Assembly: GCF_000981035.1 (NCBI RefSeq)
Contig: NZ_LAYJ01000029.1
Coordinates: 1 to 57,599 of the forward strand
DNA from: Christensenella hongkongensis
GTDB taxonomy: Bacteria; Bacillota; Clostridia; Christensenellales; Christensenellaceae
DNA length: 57,599 nt
Direction of reading: 5' to 3'
Numbering within the stretch: position 1 is the stretch's first letter; every line of letters begins with the position of its first letter. A program made the position numbers and the translations under genes. This document shows, piece by piece, positions 25,890 through 33,348 of this stretch. The notes under the pieces are model-generated. The model was given only the letters and a program-made list of their open reading frames with translations, was not told the origin of the DNA and ran no database searches.

Positions 25890-26545
25890 TTTAACAAATA
25901 ACCCTGTCCCCTCTTTGTTTCGATCACATCCTTAAGGCCAGCCTCTTCAAGCTTTTTCCGCAGGCGGTTCACATTTACATTCAGCGTGTTTTCGTCCACA
26001 AACATATCGCTGCTCCACAGATCCGTCATCAGGTCGTCGCGCGAAACAATACTGCCCGGGTGCTGCGCGAGAGTGCTCAATATACGCAGTTCATTTTTGG
26101 TAAGCTCGATTTCCTGTCCGCCATACTCCACTACGCTGCGCGAATTATTCAGCAAAAACCTGCCGCAGTCCACTTTATCTACAGTATGGTACGCACGCTT
26201 CAGAACCGAATTGATGCGCGCCAGAAGAATCTGCGTATTATAGGGCTTTGTTACAAAGTCGTCCGCGCCAAGGTTCATGCTCATCAGCTCGTCCATTTCC
26301 GTGTTCCGGCTCGTGACAATAATAATCGGCAGGGACGATTCCTTCCGAACCTCACGGCAAATCGAATATCCGTCCACCACCGGCAGGTTGATGTCCAGCA
26401 GCAAAAGATCGGCTTCCTCCTTTAAAATATCCTCAACCACATGGTCAAAGGAATCGACCAAAAAGACGTCGTACCCGTATTTTTGAAGAAACGAGCCAAG
26501 CTCGTCCCGTATTTTCTGATTATCTTCCACAATGCAAATTTTCAT
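25886..26545 (-). CDS. BceR-type OmpR-family response regulator
   Basis: 219 residues. Starts MKICIVEDN; phospho-acceptor in LLLLDINLPVVDG, then TSRN and DDFVTKPYNTQIL, and a winged-helix domain (IELTKNELRILSTLAQHPGSIVSRDDLM...NVNVNRLRKKLE). A longer open frame to 26719 has no sound start. GGGAAAGGA lies about 12 bases upstream of the ATG, a little far. First gene of the regulator-kinase operon, itself driven by a promoter with the repeats. Confidence 0.93.
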   Translation of the reverse strand: MKICIVEDNQKIRDELGSFLQKYGYDVFLVDSFDHVVEDILKEEADLLLLDINLPVVDGYSICREVRKESSLPIIIVTSRNTEMDELMSMNLGADDFVTKPYNTQILLARINSVLKRAYHTVDKVDCGRFLLNNSRSVVEYGGQEIELTKNELRILSTLAQHPGSIVSRDDLMTDLWSSDMFVDENTLNVNVNRLRKKLEEAGLKDVIETKRGQGYLLK

Positions 26546-26690
26546 TTCGAAACACTGTCCTTTCCCATAACATACCGTGAAGCGCGTCTGAAACGGTATG
26601 AGACGCTTTTGCACATATGCGGCGCAAAACGCAGGCCAAGCAATGCGAGGCGCCATCAAATGCAAATAACGTTTTTCATTTGATACCAGT

Positions 26691-26761
26691 ATTATAAAAC
26701 AAAAGCGGGACGCCCACAACGCAATTCACCCAGTCTATTCTTAACATTCCCTTACAAAATA
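26691..26761 (-). promoter_or_regulatory. bceRS promoter with paired CTTAC-like repeats (site C)
   Basis: Minus strand TTGTGG, 17-bp spacer, TATAAT (26691-26696). CTTAACATTCC (26740-26750) and CTTACAAAATA (26751-26761) repeat at 11 bp and begin 44 bp from the -10, one repeat unit farther than sites A and B. The leader of about 140 bases holds inverted repeats ATCAAATG...CATTTGAT (26655-26684) and GCGTCT...AGACGC. Confidence 0.6.
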
Positions 26762-26793
26762 AAAAACGGAAAGCAAACTGCTTCCCGTTTTTA
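26762..26793 (-). terminator. terminator of the second two-component system
   Basis: Stem AAAACGGAAAGCA / TGCTTCCCGTTTT with one mismatch and a loop of AAC; A run gives a U run on the minus strand, just past the kinase stop. Confidence 0.75.
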
Positions 26794-26801
26794 ACTTCCT
26801 T

Positions 26802-28274
26802 TTATTCGGCTCTTTCGTTTGATTCCGGCAGCCGGAACCAGAATACGCTTCCCTTGCCTTCCTCGCTCGTTACGCCATACTGCGCGTTGTGCAGCCCCAG
26901 CACGCCCTTCACGATGGACAGCCCGAGGCCTGTCCCCACGGCTGCCCGCTTGTGTGCCTTATCTACCTTGTAATAGCGGTCCCAGATATATTCAAGCTTA
27001 TCCGCCGGAATCCCCTCGCCGTCGTCTTCCACCGATATCGTAACCGAGCCATCCCTGACCACCTGGCGCACAACCACCCTTTTATCTTTGCCCGTATATG
27101 TAATGGCATTGTTCACGAGGTTATATACCACCTGCGTGATCTTTACCATGTCCGCCTCCACAAAAACATCGTCCCCATGGATAAATTCAAGCGTATAGCC
27201 GTCCTGCTCCACCAGCTTGGTGTACCGTGACAAAATATCACGTATCGCCTGCGTGAGGTTGAAGCGCGTCTTTTCAAGGGTTTGCGTCCCCGCCTGCAGC
27301 TTGGAAATGTCCATCACGTCGTTCACAAGCGTCGTAAGCCGTTTTGCTTCGTCTATAATGATTTGGATATTTTGCGGTGTGCTCTCGCCGGGGATATCCC
27401 TCATTACCTCCGCATATCCGGTGATCAGCGTAAGAGGCGTACGCAGGTCGTGCGATATGTTTGCAATCAGCTCCCGCCGCAAATTTTCCACCTTGGAAAG
27501 CTCACGTGCCGCATAATTGAGCGTATCCGCAAGCTCGGCGATCTCCCTGTAACCCGTATCGTCAAAATGCACGTCGTCATATTCCGCACGCGCAAGCTTT
27601 TTGGCGCTCTTGTTGATCCTGACGATTGGCTTTGACACCCATTTTGAGATCATAAAAGCAAGGAACAGCGCGCACGCGATCAAAATAATGGTGACATAGA
27701 TCAACTGTACTCGAAGCGTTTCCACCGTAGAGCTTACAGGCGTAATTTTGGAATTCAAAAGCAGCATGAGCTGCGTCCCGTCAGCGCCCGTTATGATGTG
27801 TGAATAAATGAGGCTTTCGGACATACCAGAGTCCGGCGGCGGCACGTTTCCCTGGAATTTATCCTGGTTATACTGCGAGTTGACAAACTGCGTCCGCGGC
27901 ATAATCTGGATCATACTCCCGCCGTTTGCAATCGTTTTTTGCTTAATCGCTTCAAGCTCAAATTCCGGCAGCTTGTGGATCACGCAATCCGGCAGGGTTT
28001 CCGCCGCGTATACTTCCTGTTCCTGAGCGTCCACCACGCGTACGCATACGTCAAAACGCTGCCCAATCCGGTCAATCAACGACTGGACATCGCTGTTATC
28101 GATATTTTGTTCGATCATCTGTGCAATTTTTTTGATTTCTCCCTGCTTGATCGCCTGGTAAAAATCATTCAAAAAAACAATTTGGAACAACCACAAAAGC
28201 ACGAGCATCGCCGCGGCGAAAATCAGGATATATGAAAATATTTTCCATTTTACGCTTATCTTACTGGATTTCAA
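26802..28274 (-). CDS. HAMP-containing sensor histidine kinase
   Basis: 490 residues. Membrane helix (about 13-33), outside domain (about 35-175) with a long loop, second helix (about 185-207), HAMP (SKWVSKPIVRINKSAKKLARAEYDDV), phospho-acceptor in NISHDLRTPLTLI, N box NLVNNAITYTG, G boxes DDGEGIP and GTGLGLSIV. Starts with TTG at 28274, inside the end of the regulator gene (14-base overlap), since no ATG is in frame before the first helix. The signal is unknown. Pairs with the regulator at 28261-28932. Confidence 0.93.
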   Translation of the reverse strand: MKSSKISVKWKIFSYILIFAAAMLVLLWLFQIVFLNDFYQAIKQGEIKKIAQMIEQNIDNSDVQSLIDRIGQRFDVCVRVVDAQEQEVYAAETLPDCVIHKLPEFELEAIKQKTIANGGSMIQIMPRTQFVNSQYNQDKFQGNVPPPDSGMSESLIYSHIITGADGTQLMLLLNSKITPVSSTVETLRVQLIYVTIILIACALFLAFMISKWVSKPIVRINKSAKKLARAEYDDVHFDDTGYREIAELADTLNYAARELSKVENLRRELIANISHDLRTPLTLITGYAEVMRDIPGESTPQNIQIIIDEAKRLTTLVNDVMDISKLQAGTQTLEKTRFNLTQAIRDILSRYTKLVEQDGYTLEFIHGDDVFVEADMVKITQVVYNLVNNAITYTGKDKRVVVRQVVRDGSVTISVEDDGEGIPADKLEYIWDRYYKVDKAHKRAAVGTGLGLSIVKGVLGLHNAQYGVTSEEGKGSVFWFRLPESNERAE

Positions 28275-28932
28275 ACCGGTAACCCACTCCCCTTAACGTC
28301 ACGATATAATCGCGGTAATCCTTGAGCGCCGTCCTAAGAAGCTTGATGTGCGTATCGAGAGTCCTGTCGTCCCCATAAAAATCGTATCCCCACACCTCTG
28401 TAATGAGTTTTTCCCGCGTGAGGGCAATCCCTTTGTTCTTCGCAAGGTAATAGAGCAGCTCGTATCCCTTGGGCGAAAGCTCCGCCTTTTCTCCGTCCAC
28501 ATAGACGATCATCGCCGATGTGTCGATTTTGAGTCCGCCGAAATCCATTACCTCGTTATCGCTTCCGCTCTTTTTGGCGCGCTGCAAAATTGCATTCACA
28601 CGCATCATCAGCTCTTTTGGAGAAAACGGCTTTACCACATAATCGTCGATGCCAAGCTCAAAACCGTGTATTTTGTCATATTCCTCACCGCGCGCCGATA
28701 ACATCAGCACAGGGATATCCTTTTCCTCCCTGATTTTACTGCACGCCGAAAATCCATCGAGCTCGGGCATCATGATATCCATAATAATGAAATCATAATC
28801 ATTGTCCCTGCACATAGTTACCGCTTCCATGCCGTCCGCAGCTTCTGCTACCTCGTAACCTTCAAATTCCGCGTACTTGCGTATCAGAGAACGGATATTA
28901 TCTTCATCATCTACGACAAGTATTTTATACAT
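28261..28932 (-). CDS. OmpR-family response regulator
   Basis: 223 residues from MYKILVVDDEDN. Phospho-acceptor in FIIMDIMMPELDG, LSARG, DDYVVKPFSPKEL, then a winged helix (ELSPKGYELLYYLAKNKGIALTREKLITEVWGYDFYGDDRTLDTHIKLLRTAL). GGTGAAGTG lies before the ATG at 28932; the longer frame to 29022 lacks support. VanR/PhoB-like, co-transcribed with the kinase that overlaps its end. No target operon is adjacent. Confidence 0.93.
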   Translation of the reverse strand: MYKILVVDDEDNIRSLIRKYAEFEGYEVAEAADGMEAVTMCRDNDYDFIIMDIMMPELDGFSACSKIREEKDIPVLMLSARGEEYDKIHGFELGIDDYVVKPFSPKELMMRVNAILQRAKKSGSDNEVMDFGGLKIDTSAMIVYVDGEKAELSPKGYELLYYLAKNKGIALTREKLITEVWGYDFYGDDRTLDTHIKLLRTALKDYRDYIVTLRGVGYRFEIQ

Positions 28933-29112
28933 CACTTCACCGCCATCTTTTTTTCTCAATTCTATCCTACCCTTCCAGTGTGAACGCCATGTGAAAACAA
29001 AACGATTTTTCTCCCCGTCCAAATTAAATTTCGTCTTTCACATTATAACAGTTGTTTTCCCTGAAATGTATTGTTTTTGCATAAAACAGCTTACAAAAAT
29101 ATCCTGAAAATA

Positions 29113-29141
29113 TTGTATTGCTTTTCATGTTATGATAAAAT
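29113..29141 (+). promoter_or_regulatory. tRNA-Leu promoter
   Basis: TTGTAT, 17-bp spacer, TAAAAT, 27 bases before the tRNA 5' end. Confidence 0.65.
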
Positions 29142-29168
29142 ACAAAAAGTCAGTAAAAGGACAATTAT

Positions 29169-29257
29169 GCCGAAGTGGCGGAATTGGCAGACGCACAGGA
29201 CTTAAAATCCTGCGGGAGTTAAACCCCGTACCGGTTCGATCCCGGTCTTCGGCACCA
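29169..29257 (+). tRNA. tRNA-Leu (anticodon TAA)
   Basis: 89 bases with the long variable arm of a class II tRNA (TGCGGGAGTTAAACCCCGTA region), acceptor GCCGAAG / CTTCGGC, T-loop GGTTCGATCCC, anticodon loop CTTAAAA, and an encoded CCA end. Confidence 0.97.
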
Positions 29258-29260
29258 CGT

Positions 29261-29290
29261 CGGAGCAAAGTTCGCTTTGCTCCGTTTTTT
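29261..29290 (+). terminator. terminator directly after tRNA-Leu
   Basis: Ten-base perfect stem CGGAGCAAAG / CTTTGCTCCG with a stable TTCG tetraloop and six T. Confidence 0.9.
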
Positions 29291-29332
29291 GTTTCACAAA
29301 AAAACTTCGCTTGCTTCCTTGCTCCTCCTCTT

Positions 29333-29367
29333 CCCCACGAAACTCACTTCGTTCGAGTTTCGTGGGG
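29333..29367. repeat. 13-bp perfect inverted repeat
   Basis: CCCCACGAAACTC (29333-29345) pairs with GAGTTTCGTGGGG (29355-29367) around a 9-base loop. No T run follows on either strand, so it is not a plain terminator. It lies between two near-copies of one terminator. Confidence 0.6.
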
Positions 29368-29401
29368 CCACCAATACTTTTGTGCCTATGAATACTCAAC
29401 C

Positions 29402-29433
29402 ACAGAGCAAAGTAACCTTTGCTCTGTTTTTTA
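29402..29433 (+). terminator. second terminator with the same core stem
   Basis: Stem ACAGAGCAAAG / CTTTGCTCTGT, loop TAAC, then TTTTT. It shares GAGCAAAG...CTTTGCTC with the terminator 140 bases upstream. Confidence 0.8.
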
Positions 29434-29537
29434 TATTCTTTATCCAAATCTGTTTGTATAATTATTCCCTTAATATATTGCCTTCCTTTTGTGAAAGGGC
29501 TACAATAAACTCATTAAAATTGATATGGGGATTTTAT

Positions 29538-31508
29538 ATGAACCGTTCAAATACCCTGCTTTCATTTCAGGAAACCTGCCAGAAGCTATTGATATCAAAA
29601 GCCACCTGCCGCAACTGGATCAGGCTCAAAAGGCTTACGCCTGTTTTTGGCAAAGGCTGCAAAGCGCAGTTTGACCGGGCCCAGGTTGACAGCCTGTTGC
29701 AGGATATCCGGCTTGGCAGGAAGACTTCCCTGCGAAGCCGCAGGAATAAAAGACATATTTCCGGCTTTGGATTTTATAAGGATTATATCGGAAGCCAGAG
29801 TCATAATATCTGCGCAGCGCAGGAAATCATCGCTTCCGGCCCTTATCCTGAGGCCTGCCTGCCGTATATACTTGCGGGTTATTCCCTTTTACTGCTGTGT
29901 CAGGCACATGGCATTCCCTGTCCTCAAAACGATGGCAGCGTCCTTTATGACTTTCTGAACGGAACGCTTGATATTGGGTCTTACGGCGCCCTGATCAACG
30001 ATCTTCTTGCCGGTTCCGACAAACGGTTTGCATCCCCCAGGCACCTTTGTGCCGCTTTATCCGGCCGATTGAATTACCGTGCCTATGAAGACGTCCTCGG
30101 CCTGCTCTATATTTCCCTTAAAAATACAAGCAGCCGAAAATCTTCCGGCATTTATTACACGCCCGCGCACATCGTAGACCAGATGGTTCAGCCGCTTATC
30201 AGTCAAACCGGTTCGTCCTGCCCTGACATGATTGATCCGTGTTGCGGAACCGGCAACTTTCTGCTTTCCCTCGCAAAAAGCCCGTATGGCGCCGCACGCC
30301 TGCACGGCCAGGATGTGGATCCTGTCGCTGTGACGCTCACGAGAATCAACCTCGCCCTGTGCCCCAAGCGTCCCGACCTTAACACGCTGTATAAGAACAT
30401 CACCTGCGGCGATACGCTGCACAGTCTTCCCCATAAGGAATATGGCCTGATTGTCGGCAACCCTCCGTGGGGCTCTCTCTCGCTTCATGCCAGGCACGTG
30501 GATCACATGGATTCCTGTGCCCTGTTTCTGGAGCAGGCGATCGGGCGGCTTTCTCCCGGCGGCACGCTTTCCTTCGTCCTTCCCGAATCCCTCCTCACCG
30601 TCCGTTCCCATAAAAAAATCCGGCAAATTCTTCTTTCCCGGACACAGATCAACCGTATCGATTACCTTGGCAACATATTTGACGGGGTGCAGTGTCCAGC
30701 CGTCATACTGACACTGCAACATTCCGGCAAGCCCTGTAGTGCCAAAGGCATCTGTATTCACAGCGCAGGACACGACTTTTTGATTCGTAAGGAACGCAAT
30801 CTATCCGCAGAACGCATCTGCCTGCGAACCACCGACCGTGAATACGCGCTGCTTCAAAAGCTCGAACATACTCCCGGCTGCATCACGCTCAAAGGAAAAG
30901 CCGATTTTGCACTGGGTATCGTTACAGGAAATAACCAGGCTTTGCTTGCGGACCAGAACCACGAAAACACAGAACCCGTTTTAAAGGGAGCGGAGCTTCG
31001 CAAATACCGTTTTATGCCGCCCTCCCAATCAATCGTATACCAACCGGAAAAATTCCAGCAGACGGCTCCTGAGCAGCTATACCGGGCTCCGGAAAAATTG
31101 TTATACCGTTTTGTCGGCGGCTGCCTCGTATTTGCCTACGACAACCAGGGGACGCTTTCGCTTAACAGCTGCAATATCGTCATTCCCCGTGCGGAAGGAT
31201 TTTGCATCAAGTACATCCTTGCGGCGCTCAATTCCCGTGCTATGCAGTTTTACTTTACCCAAACATTCTCCTCCGTAAAAATATTGCGCTCCCACATTGA
31301 AGCCCTTCCCATCCCCGCTGCCAATGAAAAGGAGCAGAATGAAATAGCATTGCTTGCGGACCGGCTGTTATGCGAAAGCAATCCTGCCGCGTTGCGCGCG
31401 TTATACGAAGATATCGACCGAAAGCTGATGCGCCTGTTCCTGCTTGCGGAAGACGAGCAGGAATATATCCGTAATACGCTTCAAAACAAAAATGATTTTT
31501 TAATATAA
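29538..31508 (+). CDS. solitary CamA-like N6-adenine DNA methyltransferase with HTH-like N-terminus
   Basis: 656 residues. Residues about 7-55 look like a MerR/excisionase-type helix-turn-helix. Then SGIYYTPAHIVDQMV (204-218), AdoMet motif DPCCGTGNF (233-241) and catalytic NPPW (308-311) of the gamma-class N6-adenine methyltransferases, and a TaqI-like target-recognition C-terminus (about 430-620). The order YTP, DxxCGxGNF, NPPW and the SLNSCNIVIP / LAALNSRAM region resembles C. difficile CamA, an orphan methyltransferase that affects sporulation. No endonuclease or specificity gene is beside it. GGGG precedes the ATG at 29538; the open frame back to 29277 crosses terminators and is not coding. 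Confidence 0.88.
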   Translation: MNRSNTLLSFQETCQKLLISKATCRNWIRLKRLTPVFGKGCKAQFDRAQVDSLLQDIRLGRKTSLRSRRNKRHISGFGFYKDYIGSQSHNICAAQEIIASGPYPEACLPYILAGYSLLLLCQAHGIPCPQNDGSVLYDFLNGTLDIGSYGALINDLLAGSDKRFASPRHLCAALSGRLNYRAYEDVLGLLYISLKNTSSRKSSGIYYTPAHIVDQMVQPLISQTGSSCPDMIDPCCGTGNFLLSLAKSPYGAARLHGQDVDPVAVTLTRINLALCPKRPDLNTLYKNITCGDTLHSLPHKEYGLIVGNPPWGSLSLHARHVDHMDSCALFLEQAIGRLSPGGTLSFVLPESLLTVRSHKKIRQILLSRTQINRIDYLGNIFDGVQCPAVILTLQHSGKPCSAKGICIHSAGHDFLIRKERNLSAERICLRTTDREYALLQKLEHTPGCITLKGKADFALGIVTGNNQALLADQNHENTEPVLKGAELRKYRFMPPSQSIVYQPEKFQQTAPEQLYRAPEKLLYRFVGGCLVFAYDNQGTLSLNSCNIVIPRAEGFCIKYILAALNSRAMQFYFTQTFSSVKILRSHIEALPIPAANEKEQNEIALLADRLLCESNPAALRALYEDIDRKLMRLFLLAEDEQEYIRNTLQNKNDFLI

Positions 31509-31550
31509 TTTCGCCTTCTCAAAAAAATTAAAAAAATTCACCTCAAAGTC

Positions 31551-31579
31551 TTGACAGCATAAGTTCTTTATAATAAAAT
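31551..31579 (+). promoter_or_regulatory. tRNA cluster promoter
   Basis: Consensus TTGACA, 17-bp spacer, TAAAAT, 33 bases before tRNA-Val. Confidence 0.8.
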
Positions 31580-31612
31580 AATAGACGCACTGTGAATGCA
31601 GCGCTAATGCGT

Positions 31613-31688
31613 GGGAGTATAGCTCAGCTGGGAGAGCATCTGCCTTACAAGCAGAGGGTCACAGGTTCGAGCCCTGTTACTCCCACCA
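31613..31688 (+). tRNA. tRNA-Val (anticodon TAC)
   Basis: 76 bases. Acceptor GGGAGTA / TACTCCC, anticodon loop CTTACAA, T-loop GGTTCGAGCC, encoded CCA. Confidence 0.97.
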
Positions 31689-31699
31689 TTATTATTTAT

Positions 31700-31776
31700 G
31701 GCCTGGTAGTTCAGTTGGTTAGAACGCTAGCCTGTCACGCTAGAGGTCGAGAGTTCGAGTCTCTTCCAGGTCGCCA
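31700..31776 (+). tRNA. tRNA-Asp (anticodon GTC)
   Basis: 77 bases. Acceptor GGCCTGG / CCAGGTC, anticodon loop CTGTCAC, encoded CCA. About 120 bases of plain spacer follow before tRNA-Gly. Confidence 0.97.
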
Positions 31777-31896
31777 TTTTTTACAGCGTATTAACATATG
31801 GCGTCGCATGGCTGTGCCGCCGTAAAGGTTCGCTGCATAGCAGTTTCTAACAAATGCTTGCTGCGTAACCATTTGACAAACTGCAATAAATATCAT

Positions 31897-31971
31897 GCGG
31901 GAGTGGCTCAGTGGTAGAGCGTCGCCTTGCCAAGGCGAATGTCGCGAGTTCGAATCTCGTCTTCCGCTCCA
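31897..31971 (+). tRNA. tRNA-Gly (anticodon GCC)
   Basis: 75 bases. Acceptor GCGGGAG / CTTCCGC, anticodon loop TTGCCAA, T-loop GTTCGAATC, encoded CCA. Confidence 0.97.
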
Positions 31972-31974
31972 TAT

Positions 31975-32048
31975 GGCGCCATAGCCAAGTGGTAAGGCAG
32001 GGGCCTGCAAAGCCCTTACCCCCAGTTCAAATCTGGGTGGCGCCTCCA
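31975..32048 (+). tRNA. tRNA-Cys (anticodon GCA)
   Basis: 74 bases. Acceptor GGCGCCA / TGGCGCC, anticodon loop CTGCAAA, encoded CCA. Only three bases after tRNA-Gly. Confidence 0.97.
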
Positions 32049-32070
32049 TCTTTGCGGCAGTATCCGCAAT

Positions 32071-32101
32071 AAAAAACCTCGTTTTATGACGAGGCTTTTT
32101 T
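32071..32101 (+). terminator. terminator of the tRNA cluster
   Basis: Stem CCTCGT / ACGAGG (32077-32094), followed by a T run, and preceded by an A run. Confidence 0.8.
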
Positions 32102-32112
32102 ATATTCAGATA

Positions 32113-32140
32113 CAAAAAAAGCCCTGCAAAACGCAGGGCC
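32113..32140 (-). terminator. terminator of the ireB-ruvX-DUF1292 unit
   Basis: Stem GCCCTGC / GCAGGGC with an A run at 32114-32120 that becomes the U run on the minus strand. Confidence 0.8.
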
Positions 32141-32145
32141 TGCTA

Positions 32146-32445
32146 TTATGACTGCTCCGTATCTTCGTCGTCCCCTTCTTCGTCGCCCTCATAATAGAGC
32201 TGCTGGAAGATGTTCCACAATTCATCAAGCTCCTGTTCCGATTCGATGGGCAGGTAAACATCCCCGTCCTCATCCTCTTTGATCCGCATAATCAAAACTT
32301 CGCCCACATCAAATTCATCCATTTTCTCGATTGGCGTAAACGCGACATAAAAGTCCTCGTCCACTTCGAATGTCAGCAAATGCTCAAATTTTAATACGTT
32401 GCCGTCCTCGTCCTGCATTTCGATCAAGTTTAATTCTTCACTCAT
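32146..32445 (-). CDS. DUF1292 family protein
   Basis: 99 residues, very acidic. Starts MSEELNLIEMQDEDGNVLKFEHLLTF and has the VGEVLIMRIKEDEDGDVYLPIESEQELDELWNIFQQL core of DUF1292 proteins, small cytosolic proteins of unknown function that sit with ruvX and ireB in many Firmicutes. AAAGGA lies before the ATG at 32445; it follows ruvX by 25 bases. Confidence 0.9.
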   Translation of the reverse strand: MSEELNLIEMQDEDGNVLKFEHLLTFEVDEDFYVAFTPIEKMDEFDVGEVLIMRIKEDEDGDVYLPIESEQELDELWNIFQQLYYEGDEEGDDEDTEQS

Positions 32446-32470
32446 TGCTTTTTCCTTTCTACTATTTGGT

Positions 32471-32881
32471 TTACAGGCTGTCCATATACCCCTGCAAAAT
32501 ATACACCGCGGCAATTTTATCCACAACCGCTTTTCTTTTTTTCCTGCTCATGTCCGCTTCAATCAGCGTACGGTGGGCGCTTTTTGTCGTCAGGCGCTCG
32601 TCCCAGTAAATCAGCGGCAGACCGCTTGCCTCCCTGAGCTTTTCGGCAAAATCCTGTACCTTCTCCGCCTGCTCTCCAAGCGTGCCGTTCATATTTTTTG
32701 GCAAACCGCAAACGATCTTATCCACATCGTTTGCTTTTATGATTTCGCAAAAATGTCCAATGTCGGCCTGCTCGTCCTTGCGCGTATAGGTTTCAAGTCC
32801 CTGCGCCGTAATCATCAGTAAATCGGAAAGCGCGGAGCCAATCCGCACATCTCCCACGTCAAGTCCCAATATTCTTCCCAA
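32471..32881 (-). CDS. ruvX: YqgF/RuvX-family Holliday junction resolvase-like nuclease
   Basis: 136 residues. RNase H-like fold with LGLDVGDVRIGSALSD, IVCGLPKNMNGTLGEQA and the catalytic YWDERLTT and VDKIAAVYILQGYMD motifs; proposed to process 16S rRNA and recombination junctions. Start is TTG at 32881, chosen because AAGGAG lies 6 bases upstream; the open frame runs on to 32953 but through the terminator of ireB. Confidence 0.92.
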   Translation of the reverse strand: MGRILGLDVGDVRIGSALSDLLMITAQGLETYTRKDEQADIGHFCEIIKANDVDKIVCGLPKNMNGTLGEQAEKVQDFAEKLREASGLPLIYWDERLTTKSAHRTLIEADMSRKKRKAVVDKIAAVYILQGYMDSL

Positions 32882-32942
32882 ATGTTTCTCCTTTTTGCCC
32901 TGTCGCCCTTGCCGCTCCCGCCTGGCTGCCGGATGCCGCGTA

Positions 32943-32981
32943 TAAAAAATCACGCCTGAAACAAACAGCGCCAGGCGTGAT
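32943..32981 (-). terminator. hairpin between ireB and ruvX
   Basis: Stem ATCACGCCTG / CAGGCGTGAT (32949-32958 with 32972-32981), A run on the left; terminator or attenuator on the minus strand. Confidence 0.7.
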
Positions 32982-32991
32982 CTGTATCTTA

Positions 32992-33246
32992 TTACATTTG
33001 CTTGATATAATAGCTCACAAGCTCTTCAAGCAGTTCGTCACGGTCAACGCTCGCAATCAAAGAACGTGCGTTTTTGTATCCCGTCACATAGGTCGGATCG
33101 CCGGAAACAATATAGCCGATCAACTGGTTCACCGGATCATATCCCTTTTCGCGCATCGCCTCGCTAACAATGCGAATAATTCCGCGCACCGGATTTTCCA
33201 GCTCCTTGTCAAAGTTAAACTGCATTGTTTTATCTAAATCTGCCAT
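32992..33246 (-). CDS. ireB: IreB family regulatory phosphoprotein
   Basis: 84 residues. TMQFNFDKE, PVNQLIGYIVSGDPTYVTGYKNAR and DELLEELVSYYI are the DUF965/IreB signature. In enterococci IreB is phosphorylated by the IreK PASTA kinase and affects cephalosporin resistance. A GGAGGAGGAAG ribosome site and a TTTACA-17-TATAAT promoter (33285-33313) precede it. The usual neighbour alaS is not here. Confidence 0.93.
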   Translation of the reverse strand: MADLDKTMQFNFDKELENPVRGIIRIVSEAMREKGYDPVNQLIGYIVSGDPTYVTGYKNARSLIASVDRDELLEELVSYYIKQM

Positions 33247-33284
33247 GCTTCCTCCTCCTTTTTAGCCACTGTCACTCTGGTTTC

Positions 33285-33313
33285 ATTATAGACCAATCCA
33301 GGCCCATTGTAAA
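33285..33313 (-). promoter_or_regulatory. ireB promoter
   Basis: Minus strand TTTACA, 17-bp spacer, TATAAT, about 40 bases upstream of the start. Confidence 0.6.
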
Positions 33314-33348
33314 TCAATATTATTTAAAATGCCTTCACAGACGTGTTT

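Noticed and set aside
29352-29371. tRNA 3'-half remnant (GTTCGAG...GGCCACCA) after tRNA-Leu
   Set aside because: The T-loop-like bases lack a matching T stem and there is no D or anticodon arm; better explained by the 13-bp inverted repeat.
29202-29447. Open frame on the minus strand reading through tRNA-Leu
   Set aside because: It encodes the well-known spurious string PKTGIEPVRGLTPAG that arises from reading a tRNA-Leu backwards, and it also crosses two terminators.
29258-32048. Genomic island or prophage inserted at the tRNA genes
   Set aside because: No integrase, phage gene or attachment-site repeat is visible; only the methyltransferase lies between the tRNAs.
31735-32115. Open frame on the minus strand across tRNA-Asp, Gly and Cys
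   Set aside because: Strings such as GRRDSNSRHSPWQGDALPLSH are antisense readings of tRNA genes, not protein.
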